NCBI GenBank assembly: GCA_900544375.1
Contig: UQUZ01000051.1
Coordinates: 1 to 18,657 of the forward strand
DNA length: 18,657 nucleotides
DNA from: an uncultured Oscillospiraceae bacterium
Lineage (GTDB): Bacteria > Bacillota > Clostridia > Oscillospirales > Acutalibacteraceae
Direction: 5' to 3'
Made by a program: the position numbers and the translations under genes. The notes under the pieces are model-generated. The model was not told the origin of the DNA and did no database searches. It worked only from the letters and a program-made list of their open reading frames with translations. Each line of letters starts with the position of its first letter. The stretch's first letter is position 1. Shown piece by piece: positions 14,141 to 18,657 of this stretch.

Positions 14141-14986
14141 CTAATTCTCATTTTCCACAGGCGGCACCAACAGCGCCTTATACAAATCGCCCTTTTTCAG
14201 GCCGGTTTCGCGTGCTGTTTGGCGGGCCGCGTCGCTTGCAGATTGGCCCGCCGCCATTCTTCCGCGCGCAATTTCAACCGCATCCTCCAACAGAACAGCA
14301 TCCTGCGCCGGGGCCTCCGCACCCTCGATCACTAGCACGATTTCTCCACGCAGGCCGCCATCCGCATACGCCCCGGCTGCCTGACCAAGCGTGGTGCGAA
14401 GCACTTCTTCATGCACCTTTGTGATCTCCCGCACAATTGCGATGCGTCGATCCCCCAAAGCTGCATACAGATCACGCAGCGTGGCGGGCAGCTTATGGGG
14501 CGCTTCATAAAAAATCATGGTGCGCGCCTCTCCCGCAAGGGATGCGAGGTGCTCCTTCCGGCTACGCTTATTGACGCTCAAAAAGCCCTCAAAAGTGAAC
14601 CGCCCCGCCGGAAGGCCGGATAGTGCGAGCGCTGTTACAAAGGCCGCCGGGCCAGGCACGGCGCACACGCGGATGCCCCGCTCGTGGCAAAGAGCCACCA
14701 AATCCTCCCCAGGATCCGACACGGCGGGCATACCTGCATCTGTGACCAGCGCGCAGCTCTCGCCGGCCAGCATCCGCGCCACAATCTGCTCTCCCCGCTC
14801 TCGGCGGTTATGTTCAAAATAGCTCACCATTGGCTTTTTGACGCTAAAATGGTTGAGCAGCTTCAGCGTCACCCGGGTGTCCTCAGCGGCTATAAAATCA
14901 GCCTCCTTCAGCGTTTGGACCGCGCGGGGGGAAAAATCCCCCAAATTACCGATCGGCGTGCCGACCAGATATAAAATCCCGCTCAA
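14141..14986 (-). CDS. rsmI: 16S rRNA (cytidine1402-2'-O)-methyltransferase RsmI
   Basis: A 281-aa tetrapyrrole-methylase-fold enzyme that 2'-O-methylates C1402 in the decoding centre of 16S rRNA using SAM. The N-terminal LVGTPIGNLGD (residues 7-17), EADFIAAEDTR, SYFEHNRRERG, VTDAGMPAVSDPGEDLV and VPGPAAFVTALALSGLP are all characteristic. The start is TTG at 14986, supported by GGGAGG 7 bases upstream; its first bases overlap the trmN6 stop (TTGA). The trmN6-rsmI pairing is common in Firmicutes. The C-terminal segment (GRMAAGQSASDAARQTARETG) is the usual small helical domain. Confidence 0.95.
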   Translation of the reverse strand: MSGILYLVGTPIGNLGDFSPRAVQTLKEADFIAAEDTRVTLKLLNHFSVKKPMVSYFEHNRRERGEQIVARMLAGESCALVTDAGMPAVSDPGEDLVALCHERGIRVCAVPGPAAFVTALALSGLPAGRFTFEGFLSVNKRSRKEHLASLAGEARTMIFYEAPHKLPATLRDLYAALGDRRIAIVREITKVHEEVLRTTLGQAAGAYADGGLRGEIVLVIEGAEAPAQDAVLLEDAVEIARGRMAAGQSASDAARQTARETGLKKGDLYKALLVPPVENEN

Positions 14987-15753
14987 TTGTCTTCCTCCCT
15001 GCCCGGCTCATAAATTGCGCGCATTTCAGATGAATATATGCCGGGTTCTTCTTCTACGACGAACAACGGCTCAACAGAAAGGCCTGGCTTTCCGCCCCTG
15101 CGCCCTTCTAATAAAAAAAGCCAGGGCGCACAGGCGAGCCGCTGCGCCACAAAACGAAGCCGCTTTGGCTCAAGCCCCTGCGCGCGCATTTCACACATCA
15201 CATCGCATAGCCGCTCCGGCTTGTGGCAAAGGCAGAACCGGCCCCCAAAGCGCGTTAATCGAGCGCCCGCCCGCACCGCATCTGAAAGCGTGCATTGCGC
15301 CTCTTGCCGCGCTACGCGAAAAGGCTCCTGCGCGCAGGCAGCCCCTGCCCGCAGTGGAAAATATGGCGGATTAACCGTGACCAGGTCAAACAGCTTTTCA
15401 GCGGCGGACGGCCTCCAATCCCTCAAATCCCCGCAGGCCGCGCACAGGCGGCCTTCCAAACGGTTCAAAAGGATACTCCTGCGAAATTGGTCATGCCCCG
15501 CCTGCTGGATCTCCAAGCCGGTTGCATGGGCCAGCTTGCCCTCCCGGCACCAAAAAAGGGGCAGGATTCCACATCCCGTTCCCAAATCCAGCGCCCGCTC
15601 GCCCCATCGCGGCGCGGCAAAATCGGCCAATAGGAGCGCATCCGCCCCAAACCCGTGCGAGTGGGAAACGATCACAAACCGCCCCGCCCCCAGCGCTTCC
15701 AGCCGCTCTCCCGACAACAGCCTTGCTTCGCCTGTCAAAACTGGATCTCGCAT
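14983..15753 (-). CDS. tRNA1(Val) adenine-N6-methyltransferase, TrmN6-like
   Basis: A 256-aa class I SAM-dependent methyltransferase of the TrmN6/YfiC/YabB family, which methylates A37 of tRNA-Val in E. coli. The SAM-binding motif is LDLGTGCGILPL (about 55-66), and the N6-adenine catalytic motif NPPY is at 128-131 (VTVNPPYF). The conserved N-terminal FVIVSHSHGFGADALLLADF segment is also family-typical. The ATG at 15753 lies inside the last codons of the upstream lipoprotein gene (19-base overlap), with GGAGG about 10 bases before it, so the two are translationally coupled. The exact tRNA target in this lineage is inferred from the family. Confidence 0.9.
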   Translation of the reverse strand: MRDPVLTGEARLLSGERLEALGAGRFVIVSHSHGFGADALLLADFAAPRWGERALDLGTGCGILPLFWCREGKLAHATGLEIQQAGHDQFRRSILLNRLEGRLCAACGDLRDWRPSAAEKLFDLVTVNPPYFPLRAGAACAQEPFRVARQEAQCTLSDAVRAGARLTRFGGRFCLCHKPERLCDVMCEMRAQGLEPKRLRFVAQRLACAPWLFLLEGRRGGKPGLSVEPLFVVEEEPGIYSSEMRAIYEPGREEDN

Positions 15754-16478
15754 TTTGGCAGCGCCTCCCGCAAGGCCTCCACCTGAGCCTGCTCCAAGGG
15801 GTTTCCTGTCAAATCCAACGTCTGCAAAGAATCCATCCCCTTCAAAGCCGAGAGATCGCGCACTTGATTGTCCGCCAAATAGAGATGCTTCAGCTTGTTC
15901 ATCCCCGCAAGCGCGGAAAGATCCGTGATTTGATTCTTCTCCAACGACAAGTCGCTCAGGAGTGTAAGCCCGCTCAGCGGCGCAAGGTCGGCCACCTGAT
16001 TTTGATTGAGGGAAAGCGCGATTAAATGGGTCAACCCTGCAAGCGGAGTAAGATCGCTAATTTGATTTTCTGAAAGCAGCAAAACATTCAACCCGGTCAG
16101 GCCCTTCAGATAGGAAAGGTTATGAATTCGATTGGATTCTAAATTCAACTCGCGCAGCTTTACCAGCCCTTCCAGCGGGGCGAGATCAGAAATCCCATTG
16201 CTGCATAGGCCCAAATTTTCGGCTTGCGTAAATTTTTCAAATCCATCCAATGTGCCAAGCTCTGCGCCGCAGAGCGAAATCTCCAGCGTGCCGTCATAAG
16301 GAAAAAATTTGCCCGCCGCCGTCATGCCTGTATCGCTGAACTGCGCTTTCGCCTCTTCGGGTGGGCTTTGCGCCCCCTCCGCACCATTCTGTCCGCACGA
16401 CGCCAGTAAGATCAGGCAGCAGCTCCCGGCAAGCAACATCAGGCCCCTTTTAAACAGGTATTTCCACTGATTCCGCAT
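15735..16478 (-). CDS. Leucine-rich-repeat lipoprotein
   Basis: A 247-aa exported lipoprotein. A basic N-terminus, hydrophobic core and lipobox LASC (Cys28) predict lipid anchoring outside the membrane. After a linker of about 60 residues there are about six 22-residue leucine-rich repeats of the internalin/SDS22 type (pattern L-x-G-L-x-x-L-x-x-L-x-L-x-x-N-x-I-x-D-L-x-x), five of them regular. The C-terminus is a short capping repeat. Such proteins usually bind protein partners; no enzyme motif is present. Start choice: an upstream TTG at 16514 has GGGAGG 5 bases before it, while the ATG at 16478 has AAAGGA and a more ordinary 28-residue signal peptide; I prefer the ATG. It is oddly coupled to RNA-methyltransferase genes. 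Confidence 0.82.
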   Translation of the reverse strand: MRNQWKYLFKRGLMLLAGSCCLILLASCGQNGAEGAQSPPEEAKAQFSDTGMTAAGKFFPYDGTLEISLCGAELGTLDGFEKFTQAENLGLCSNGISDLAPLEGLVKLRELNLESNRIHNLSYLKGLTGLNVLLLSENQISDLTPLAGLTHLIALSLNQNQVADLAPLSGLTLLSDLSLEKNQITDLSALAGMNKLKHLYLADNQVRDLSALKGMDSLQTLDLTGNPLEQAQVEALREALPKCEIQF

Positions 16479-16546
16479 ATCTGATCCATTCCTTTCCAAA
16501 GAATTCCGGAGCAACCCGGCCTCCCTAGCATGCGATTTCTTCCCCT

Positions 16547-16575
16547 ATTGTATACGCCGCCTGTTGAAAAAGCAA
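16547..16575 (-). promoter_or_regulatory. Promoter of the LRR lipoprotein-trmN6-rsmI operon
   Basis: On the - strand TTGCTT (16570-16575) and TACAAT (16547-16552) are 17 bases apart, about 70 bases upstream of the chosen lipoprotein start. Confidence 0.6.
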
Positions 16576-16733
16576 CCGGCGGAAATACCGGCTTTTAAAA
16601 AACCATGCTTTTTCGCTGTTTTACCGGTTGTGATAGAAAAAAATAGCCGGTAACCATCTGCTCTCATCCGTGCGGAGCACCTCTTTGATCCCTATAATAA
16701 ACATCGGGAACGGACCCGCGGTTGACACTCCAC
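16576..16733. other. Non-coding stretch with clustered ACCGG motifs
   Basis: No supportable gene. Four copies of ACCGG or its complement CCGGT lie between about 16574 and 16655. Two form an inverted repeat, TTACCGG (16619-16625) with CCGGTAA at about 16650, around an A-rich spacer. They lie upstream of the LRR operon promoter and could be regulator sites or part of the repetitive element next to them. Confidence 0.35.
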
Positions 16734-16829
16734 CGTAGGGGCGAATTGCGTTTGCCCGCTTTTGACCCTTGTAAATATAATTACCAAGCGATTCCCCCGG
16801 CCTGCGGGCGAACACAGTTCGCCCGTACG
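16734..16829. repeat. REP/MITE-like element with paired palindromes
   Basis: Two palindromic ends lie in opposite orientation. The left end 16734-16759 (CGTAGGGGCGAATTGCG...) and the right end 16804-16829 match each other as inverted repeats at 22 of 26 positions. Each also folds alone: GGGCGAA/TTTGCCC on the left and CGGGCGAAC/GTTCGCCCG on the right. The 44-bp centre is unremarkable. Paired hairpins of this kind are typical of dispersed intergenic elements; copy number elsewhere cannot be seen from one window. Confidence 0.65.
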
Positions 16830-16924
16830 TCATGATAAAAAACTAGCCGCAAGCGCCCTGCTTGCGCAAGCGATGTGTATCTTTATGATCTGTGTGGTTA
16901 CGGCAGGCTTTGCTTTGCTACTTC

Positions 16925-16966
16925 ATAAAAATGCCGCAGGGCGATGACCTATCACCCTGCGGCATT
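16925..16966 (-). terminator. Terminator of the NPPTG surface-protein gene
   Basis: A 16-bp stem (16930-16945 with 16951-16966, arm core AATGCCGCAGGG, one wobble on the - transcript) closes a 5-base loop. On the - strand it is followed by TTTTTATG. It lies 18 bases after the stop codon of the gene to its right. Confidence 0.85.
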
Positions 16967-16983
16967 CCTAACAATCAAAACGC

Positions 16984-17676
16984 TTAGTCTTCCCGATTCT
17001 TCTTGCGCGTTACGATAAACGCAGCCGCAGCGGCCACGGAGACGAGCGCAAGTGCAGAAATTGCAATGGATTCGCCGGTAGGCGGATTCTCAACGGGCAC
17101 AGTAACAACCGGCACACTCGGCGCCTCCGTCGGGGCGGCAGTAGTCGTTTCCGGCACGCAGTGCTCCTTGAGCCAATTGCTATAGTAGGTAGCAAGCTTT
17201 ACCTGCATTATGCCAAGGTTCGGGCCATCCTGGCCCTTATGAATGGAGGCGTCCACGTAGTTGACATACATTTTAATGCAGTCGACCGTCTGGGTGATGA
17301 AGCCCGGATTATCGGCATAAACCCAATAGATCTGATCGAGCATCGTTTTCACTTCCGCATCCGTCATCAGGCTAATATCGCCGATGATCACGCCGTTTTC
17401 AGCCGCGTTAACAATTGCCTTGGCGAGATTGTCGCTCTTAGCGCCCGTCACGATCAGGCCCACTGTGCTGCCAACAAAATTGGCAAATCCCTCTGTGCCA
17501 CCAAAATACTTCTCAGCAAGCGCCTTGACGGCATCAGTCGCCGGGGCGACGACCTCCGCATTCTGGCCGGCTTCCGGCTTGAGAACATCATCCGCAGCCA
17601 GAGCCGCGATGCCGCTCATCGACATCACCATGCAAAGCGCCATCAGGAAGCTGAATAGTTTTTTACCCTTTGTCAC
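16984..17676 (-). CDS. Sortase-anchored secreted protein, NPPTG sorting signal
   Basis: A 230-aa secreted protein. The N-terminus (KKLFSFLMALCMVMSMSG) is a signal peptide with cleavage likely after ALA-A at about residue 27/28. The mature N-terminal domain (about 30-170) is helical and not recognised. A Thr/Pro/Val-rich stalk (ETTTAAPTEAPSVPVVTVP) follows. The C-terminus is a cell-wall sorting signal: NPPTG at 197-201, a hydrophobic segment, then RKKNRED. Thus it should be exported and covalently attached by a sortase that accepts NPxTG; no sortase gene is in the window. The start is GTG at 17676 with AAAGGA about 11 bases upstream. It has its own promoter and terminator, so it is monocistronic. 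Confidence 0.82.
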   Translation of the reverse strand: MTKGKKLFSFLMALCMVMSMSGIAALAADDVLKPEAGQNAEVVAPATDAVKALAEKYFGGTEGFANFVGSTVGLIVTGAKSDNLAKAIVNAAENGVIIGDISLMTDAEVKTMLDQIYWVYADNPGFITQTVDCIKMYVNYVDASIHKGQDGPNLGIMQVKLATYYSNWLKEHCVPETTTAAPTEAPSVPVVTVPVENPPTGESIAISALALVSVAAAAAFIVTRKKNRED

Positions 17677-17751
17677 TTACTTTTCAATCCTTTCTCTTCA
17701 GATTCAGTTCTTAAAAAATACAAGAAGAAATCCCCCTGCATGTATAAGTTC

Positions 17752-17780
17752 ATTTTACAGGCTCGCCGCTGGTTTGTCAA
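17752..17780 (-). promoter_or_regulatory. Promoter of the NPPTG surface-protein gene
   Basis: On the - strand a perfect -35 TTGACA (17775-17780) and a -10 TAAAAT (17752-17757) are separated by 17 bases, giving a leader of about 70 bases to the GTG start. Confidence 0.82.
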
Positions 17781-17825
17781 TCCGTTCTTTGCAATCCGCG
17801 CAATTGGTAACTTCCACCTATATAT

Positions 17826-17854
17826 GCGGCCTTTTCCTCTGATCTTTAGGCCGC
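17826..17854. promoter_or_regulatory. GCGGCC/GGCCGC inverted repeat in a divergent intergenic region
   Basis: GCGGCC and GGCCGC face each other across a 17-base spacer. They lie between the promoter of the - strand surface protein and the + strand 54-aa gene, about 55 bases before the latter. They could be an operator or a leader hairpin for the small gene. Evidence is symmetry and position only. Confidence 0.3.
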
Positions 17855-17908
17855 CGATACAAAAACTAAAACGGACTCTCTGAAACAGTCATTGAAAGGA
17901 GTAGAATC

Positions 17909-18073
17909 ATGGATCCTACAAAAAAGAAAGCTCGCCATCCAGCCCTGCCACCGGAAGTGCTCGCTAAGATTTGGCAGTCTCCTTCGCAGGGCATTCCAAC
18001 CGACGTGCTCGGCAGCTATACCGGCACGGGAATTCAAAATGAGCAGCCGGTGCAGGATGCTGACGACCTTTAA
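17909..18073 (+). CDS. Small conserved-looking protein of unknown function (54 aa)
   Basis: A 54-aa protein starting MDPTKKKARHPALPPEVLA and ending NEQPVQDADDL. GAAAGGAG lies 7 bases before the ATG, a strong ribosome-binding site. The composition is structured: a basic Lys/Arg-rich start, a central GIPTDVLGSYTGTG segment and an acidic end. I have an impression that short clostridial proteins with a GSYTG segment and a PVQDADDL-like tail recur, but cannot confirm it, and I do not know a function. No signal peptide or membrane segment is present, so it is probably cytosolic. It lies between two sortase-substrate genes, divergent from one and convergent with the other. No convincing promoter was found. 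A perfect 13-bp hairpin follows the stop. Confidence 0.75.
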   Translation: MDPTKKKARHPALPPEVLAKIWQSPSQGIPTDVLGSYTGTGIQNEQPVQDADDL

Positions 18074-18089
18074 AAAACACTGCAAAATA

Positions 18090-18121
18090 GGCCGCAGGAA
18101 ACAGGGGCGTTTCCTGCGGCC
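18090..18121. terminator. Hairpin terminator shared by the 54-aa gene and the repeat surface protein
   Basis: Perfect 13-bp arms GGCCGCAGGAAAC (18090-18102) and GTTTCCTGCGGCC (18109-18121) close a 6-base loop. On the - strand it is followed by TATTTTGC and later TTTTTT, so it best serves the repeat-protein gene, 18 bases after its stop. No T-run follows on the + strand, though it lies 17 bases after the small gene's stop. Confidence 0.75.
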
Positions 18122-18138
18122 CGATTCAAAGATCCGTT

Positions 18139-18657
18139 TTACCTTACGATCGAATCATCCTGCCCTTTTTTCCGCGTCAAAAGCACTGCGGTCGCAGCGG
18201 CAGCGGAAACCAGCACAAGCGCAGCAATGGCCAATGGCTCTCCAGTAGAAGGGATTTCGCCCTGCTCTGTGGAGGGCTCTGCCTGCCCGCTTGGCACTGT
18301 GGTAGGCTCTGTCGATTTTGTCGGCTCCTCGCTCGGGTCAGTCGGCTTCGTCGGCTCCTCGCTCGGGTCGGTCGGCTTTGTCGGCTCCTCGCTCGGGTCG
18401 GTCGGCTTCGTCGGCTCCTCGCTCGGGTCAGTCGGCTTTGTCGGCTCCTCGCTCGGGTCAGTCGGCTTTGTCGGCTCCTCGCTCGGATCGGTCGGCTTTG
18501 TCGGCTCCTCGCTCGGGTCAGTCGGCTTCGTCGGCTCCTCGCTCGGGTCAGTCGGCTTCGTCGGCTCCTCGCTCGGATCGGTCGGCTTTGTCGGCTCCTC
18601 GCTCGGGTCGGTCGGCTTCGTCGGCTCCTCGCTCGGGTCAGTCGGCTTTGTCGGCTC
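18139..18657 (-). CDS. Sortase-anchored surface protein with EPTKPTDPSE repeats (5' end outside window)
   Basis: An open frame entering from the right edge, 172 codons visible before the TAA at 18139-18141. From the edge it encodes at least 11 tandem copies of the decapeptide EPTKPTDPSE. A short Thr/Ser/Pro linker (about 30 residues) follows, then the sorting signal IPSTGE (an LPxTG variant), a hydrophobic Ala/Leu/Val segment, and RKKGQDDSIVR at the end. The repeats are Pro-rich, Glu/Asp/Lys-charged and should form an extended wall-spanning stalk carrying an N-terminal domain not in this window. The sorting tail resembles that of the neighbouring NPPTG protein (TGE, Ala/Val-rich helix, TRKK), suggesting common origin. 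Partial gene: no start visible. Confidence 0.88.
   Translation of the reverse strand, partial: EPTKPTDPSEEPTKPTDPSEEPTKPTDPSEEPTKPTDPSEEPTKPTDPSEEPTKPTDPSEEPTKPTDPSEEPTKPTDPSEEPTKPTDPSEEPTKPTDPSEEPTKPTDPSEEPTKSTEPTTVPSGQAEPSTEQGEIPSTGEPLAIAALVLVSAAAATAVLLTRKKGQDDSIVR
18321..18657 (-). repeat. 30-bp tandem repeat array, 11 full units plus a partial one
   Basis: Units start at 18321 and recur every 30 bases through 18650, with 7 bases of a twelfth unit at the edge. The + strand unit is TCGGCTCCTCGCTCGGGTCA followed by GTCGGCTTCG. Differences fall at only three positions (A/G and G/A in GGGTCA, GGGTCG or GGATCG; C/T in CTTCG or CTTTG). All three are third-codon positions, so the encoded decapeptide is identical in every unit. 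Confidence 0.97.

Noticed and set aside
15038..15928. 296-codon + strand frame opposite trmN6 and the LRR gene
   Set aside because: Pro/Ser/Arg-rich low-complexity translation antisense to genes with clear motifs; typical GC-rich shadow.
16621..16833. 70-codon - strand frame over the REP-like element
   Set aside because: Largely a translation of the palindromic element; no domain and no credible ribosome-binding site.
16762..16947. + strand frame ending in a hydrophobic stretch (MCIFMICVVTAGFALLL), possibly a small membrane protein
   Set aside because: It starts inside the repetitive element, has no ribosome-binding site at a usable start before the hydrophobic part, and ends inside a terminator hairpin of the opposite strand. 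At most a gene remnant.
18321..18657. Regular 30-bp repeats considered as a CRISPR array
   Set aside because: The units are directly contiguous with no spacers, and the array is in frame within a coding region, encoding a decapeptide repeat followed by a sortase signal.

Overview
The window looks like part of a chromosome from a Gram-positive anaerobe of the Clostridia, most likely an Oscillospiraceae/Ruminococcaceae-type gut bacterium. The reasons are moderately high GC, strong GGAGG ribosome-binding sites with several TTG/GTG starts, consensus sigma-A promoters, a DapL-type lysine pathway gene, the Clostridia-typical neighbourhood yqeG-aroQ-pepP-efp-zinc-ribbon protein, a Bacillus-type iron-sulfur PurF, and sortase-anchored surface proteins. 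The taxon is an inference from gene content only.

Layout. 1-5160 (+ strand): the end of an upstream terminator, dapL (diaminopimelate/lysine synthesis), a terminator, then the purine genes purC-purF-purB. A perfect 32-bp palindrome lies between purC and purF, purF and purB overlap by ATGA, and a strong bidirectional terminator closes the unit. 5180-8800 (- strand): a tightly overlapped operon read as DtxR/MntR-like metalloregulator, EcfT, a fused double ATPase, and a CblT-like substrate-binding membrane subunit. It has its own promoter and a candidate operator. 8804-9667: a YihX-like HAD phosphatase preceded by a possible interspersed element with a 47-nt near-perfect palindrome. 9668-13418 (- strand): rpsU (58 aa) behind a perfect consensus promoter, then yqeG, aroQ, pepP, efp (own promoter) and an acidic zinc-ribbon protein. 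13482-16575 (- strand): a leucine-rich-repeat lipoprotein overlapping trmN6, which overlaps rsmI, followed by an unrecognised membrane-anchored protein. 16576-16983: non-coding, with a REP/MITE-like paired-palindrome element and a terminator. 16984-18657: a surface region with two sortase-substrate genes on the - strand (sorting signals NPPTG and IPSTG). The second is cut by the window edge and carries at least 11 copies of a 30-bp repeat. Between them is a 54-aa + strand gene.

How the genes work together. The left part is housekeeping anabolism (lysine, purine). The centre combines translation and RNA-modification functions (S21, EF-P, RsmI, TrmN6) with shikimate and peptide metabolism. The most system-like parts are (a) the metalloregulator plus complete ECF importer operon, whose S subunit would usually be annotated as cobalamin-type but whose regulator carries an iron-type Cys ligand, suggesting haem, corrinoid or another iron-linked cargo, and (b) the surface locus with two sortase substrates flanking a small conserved-looking protein. 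No tRNA, rRNA, CRISPR array, integrase, transposase or recognisable riboswitch was seen.
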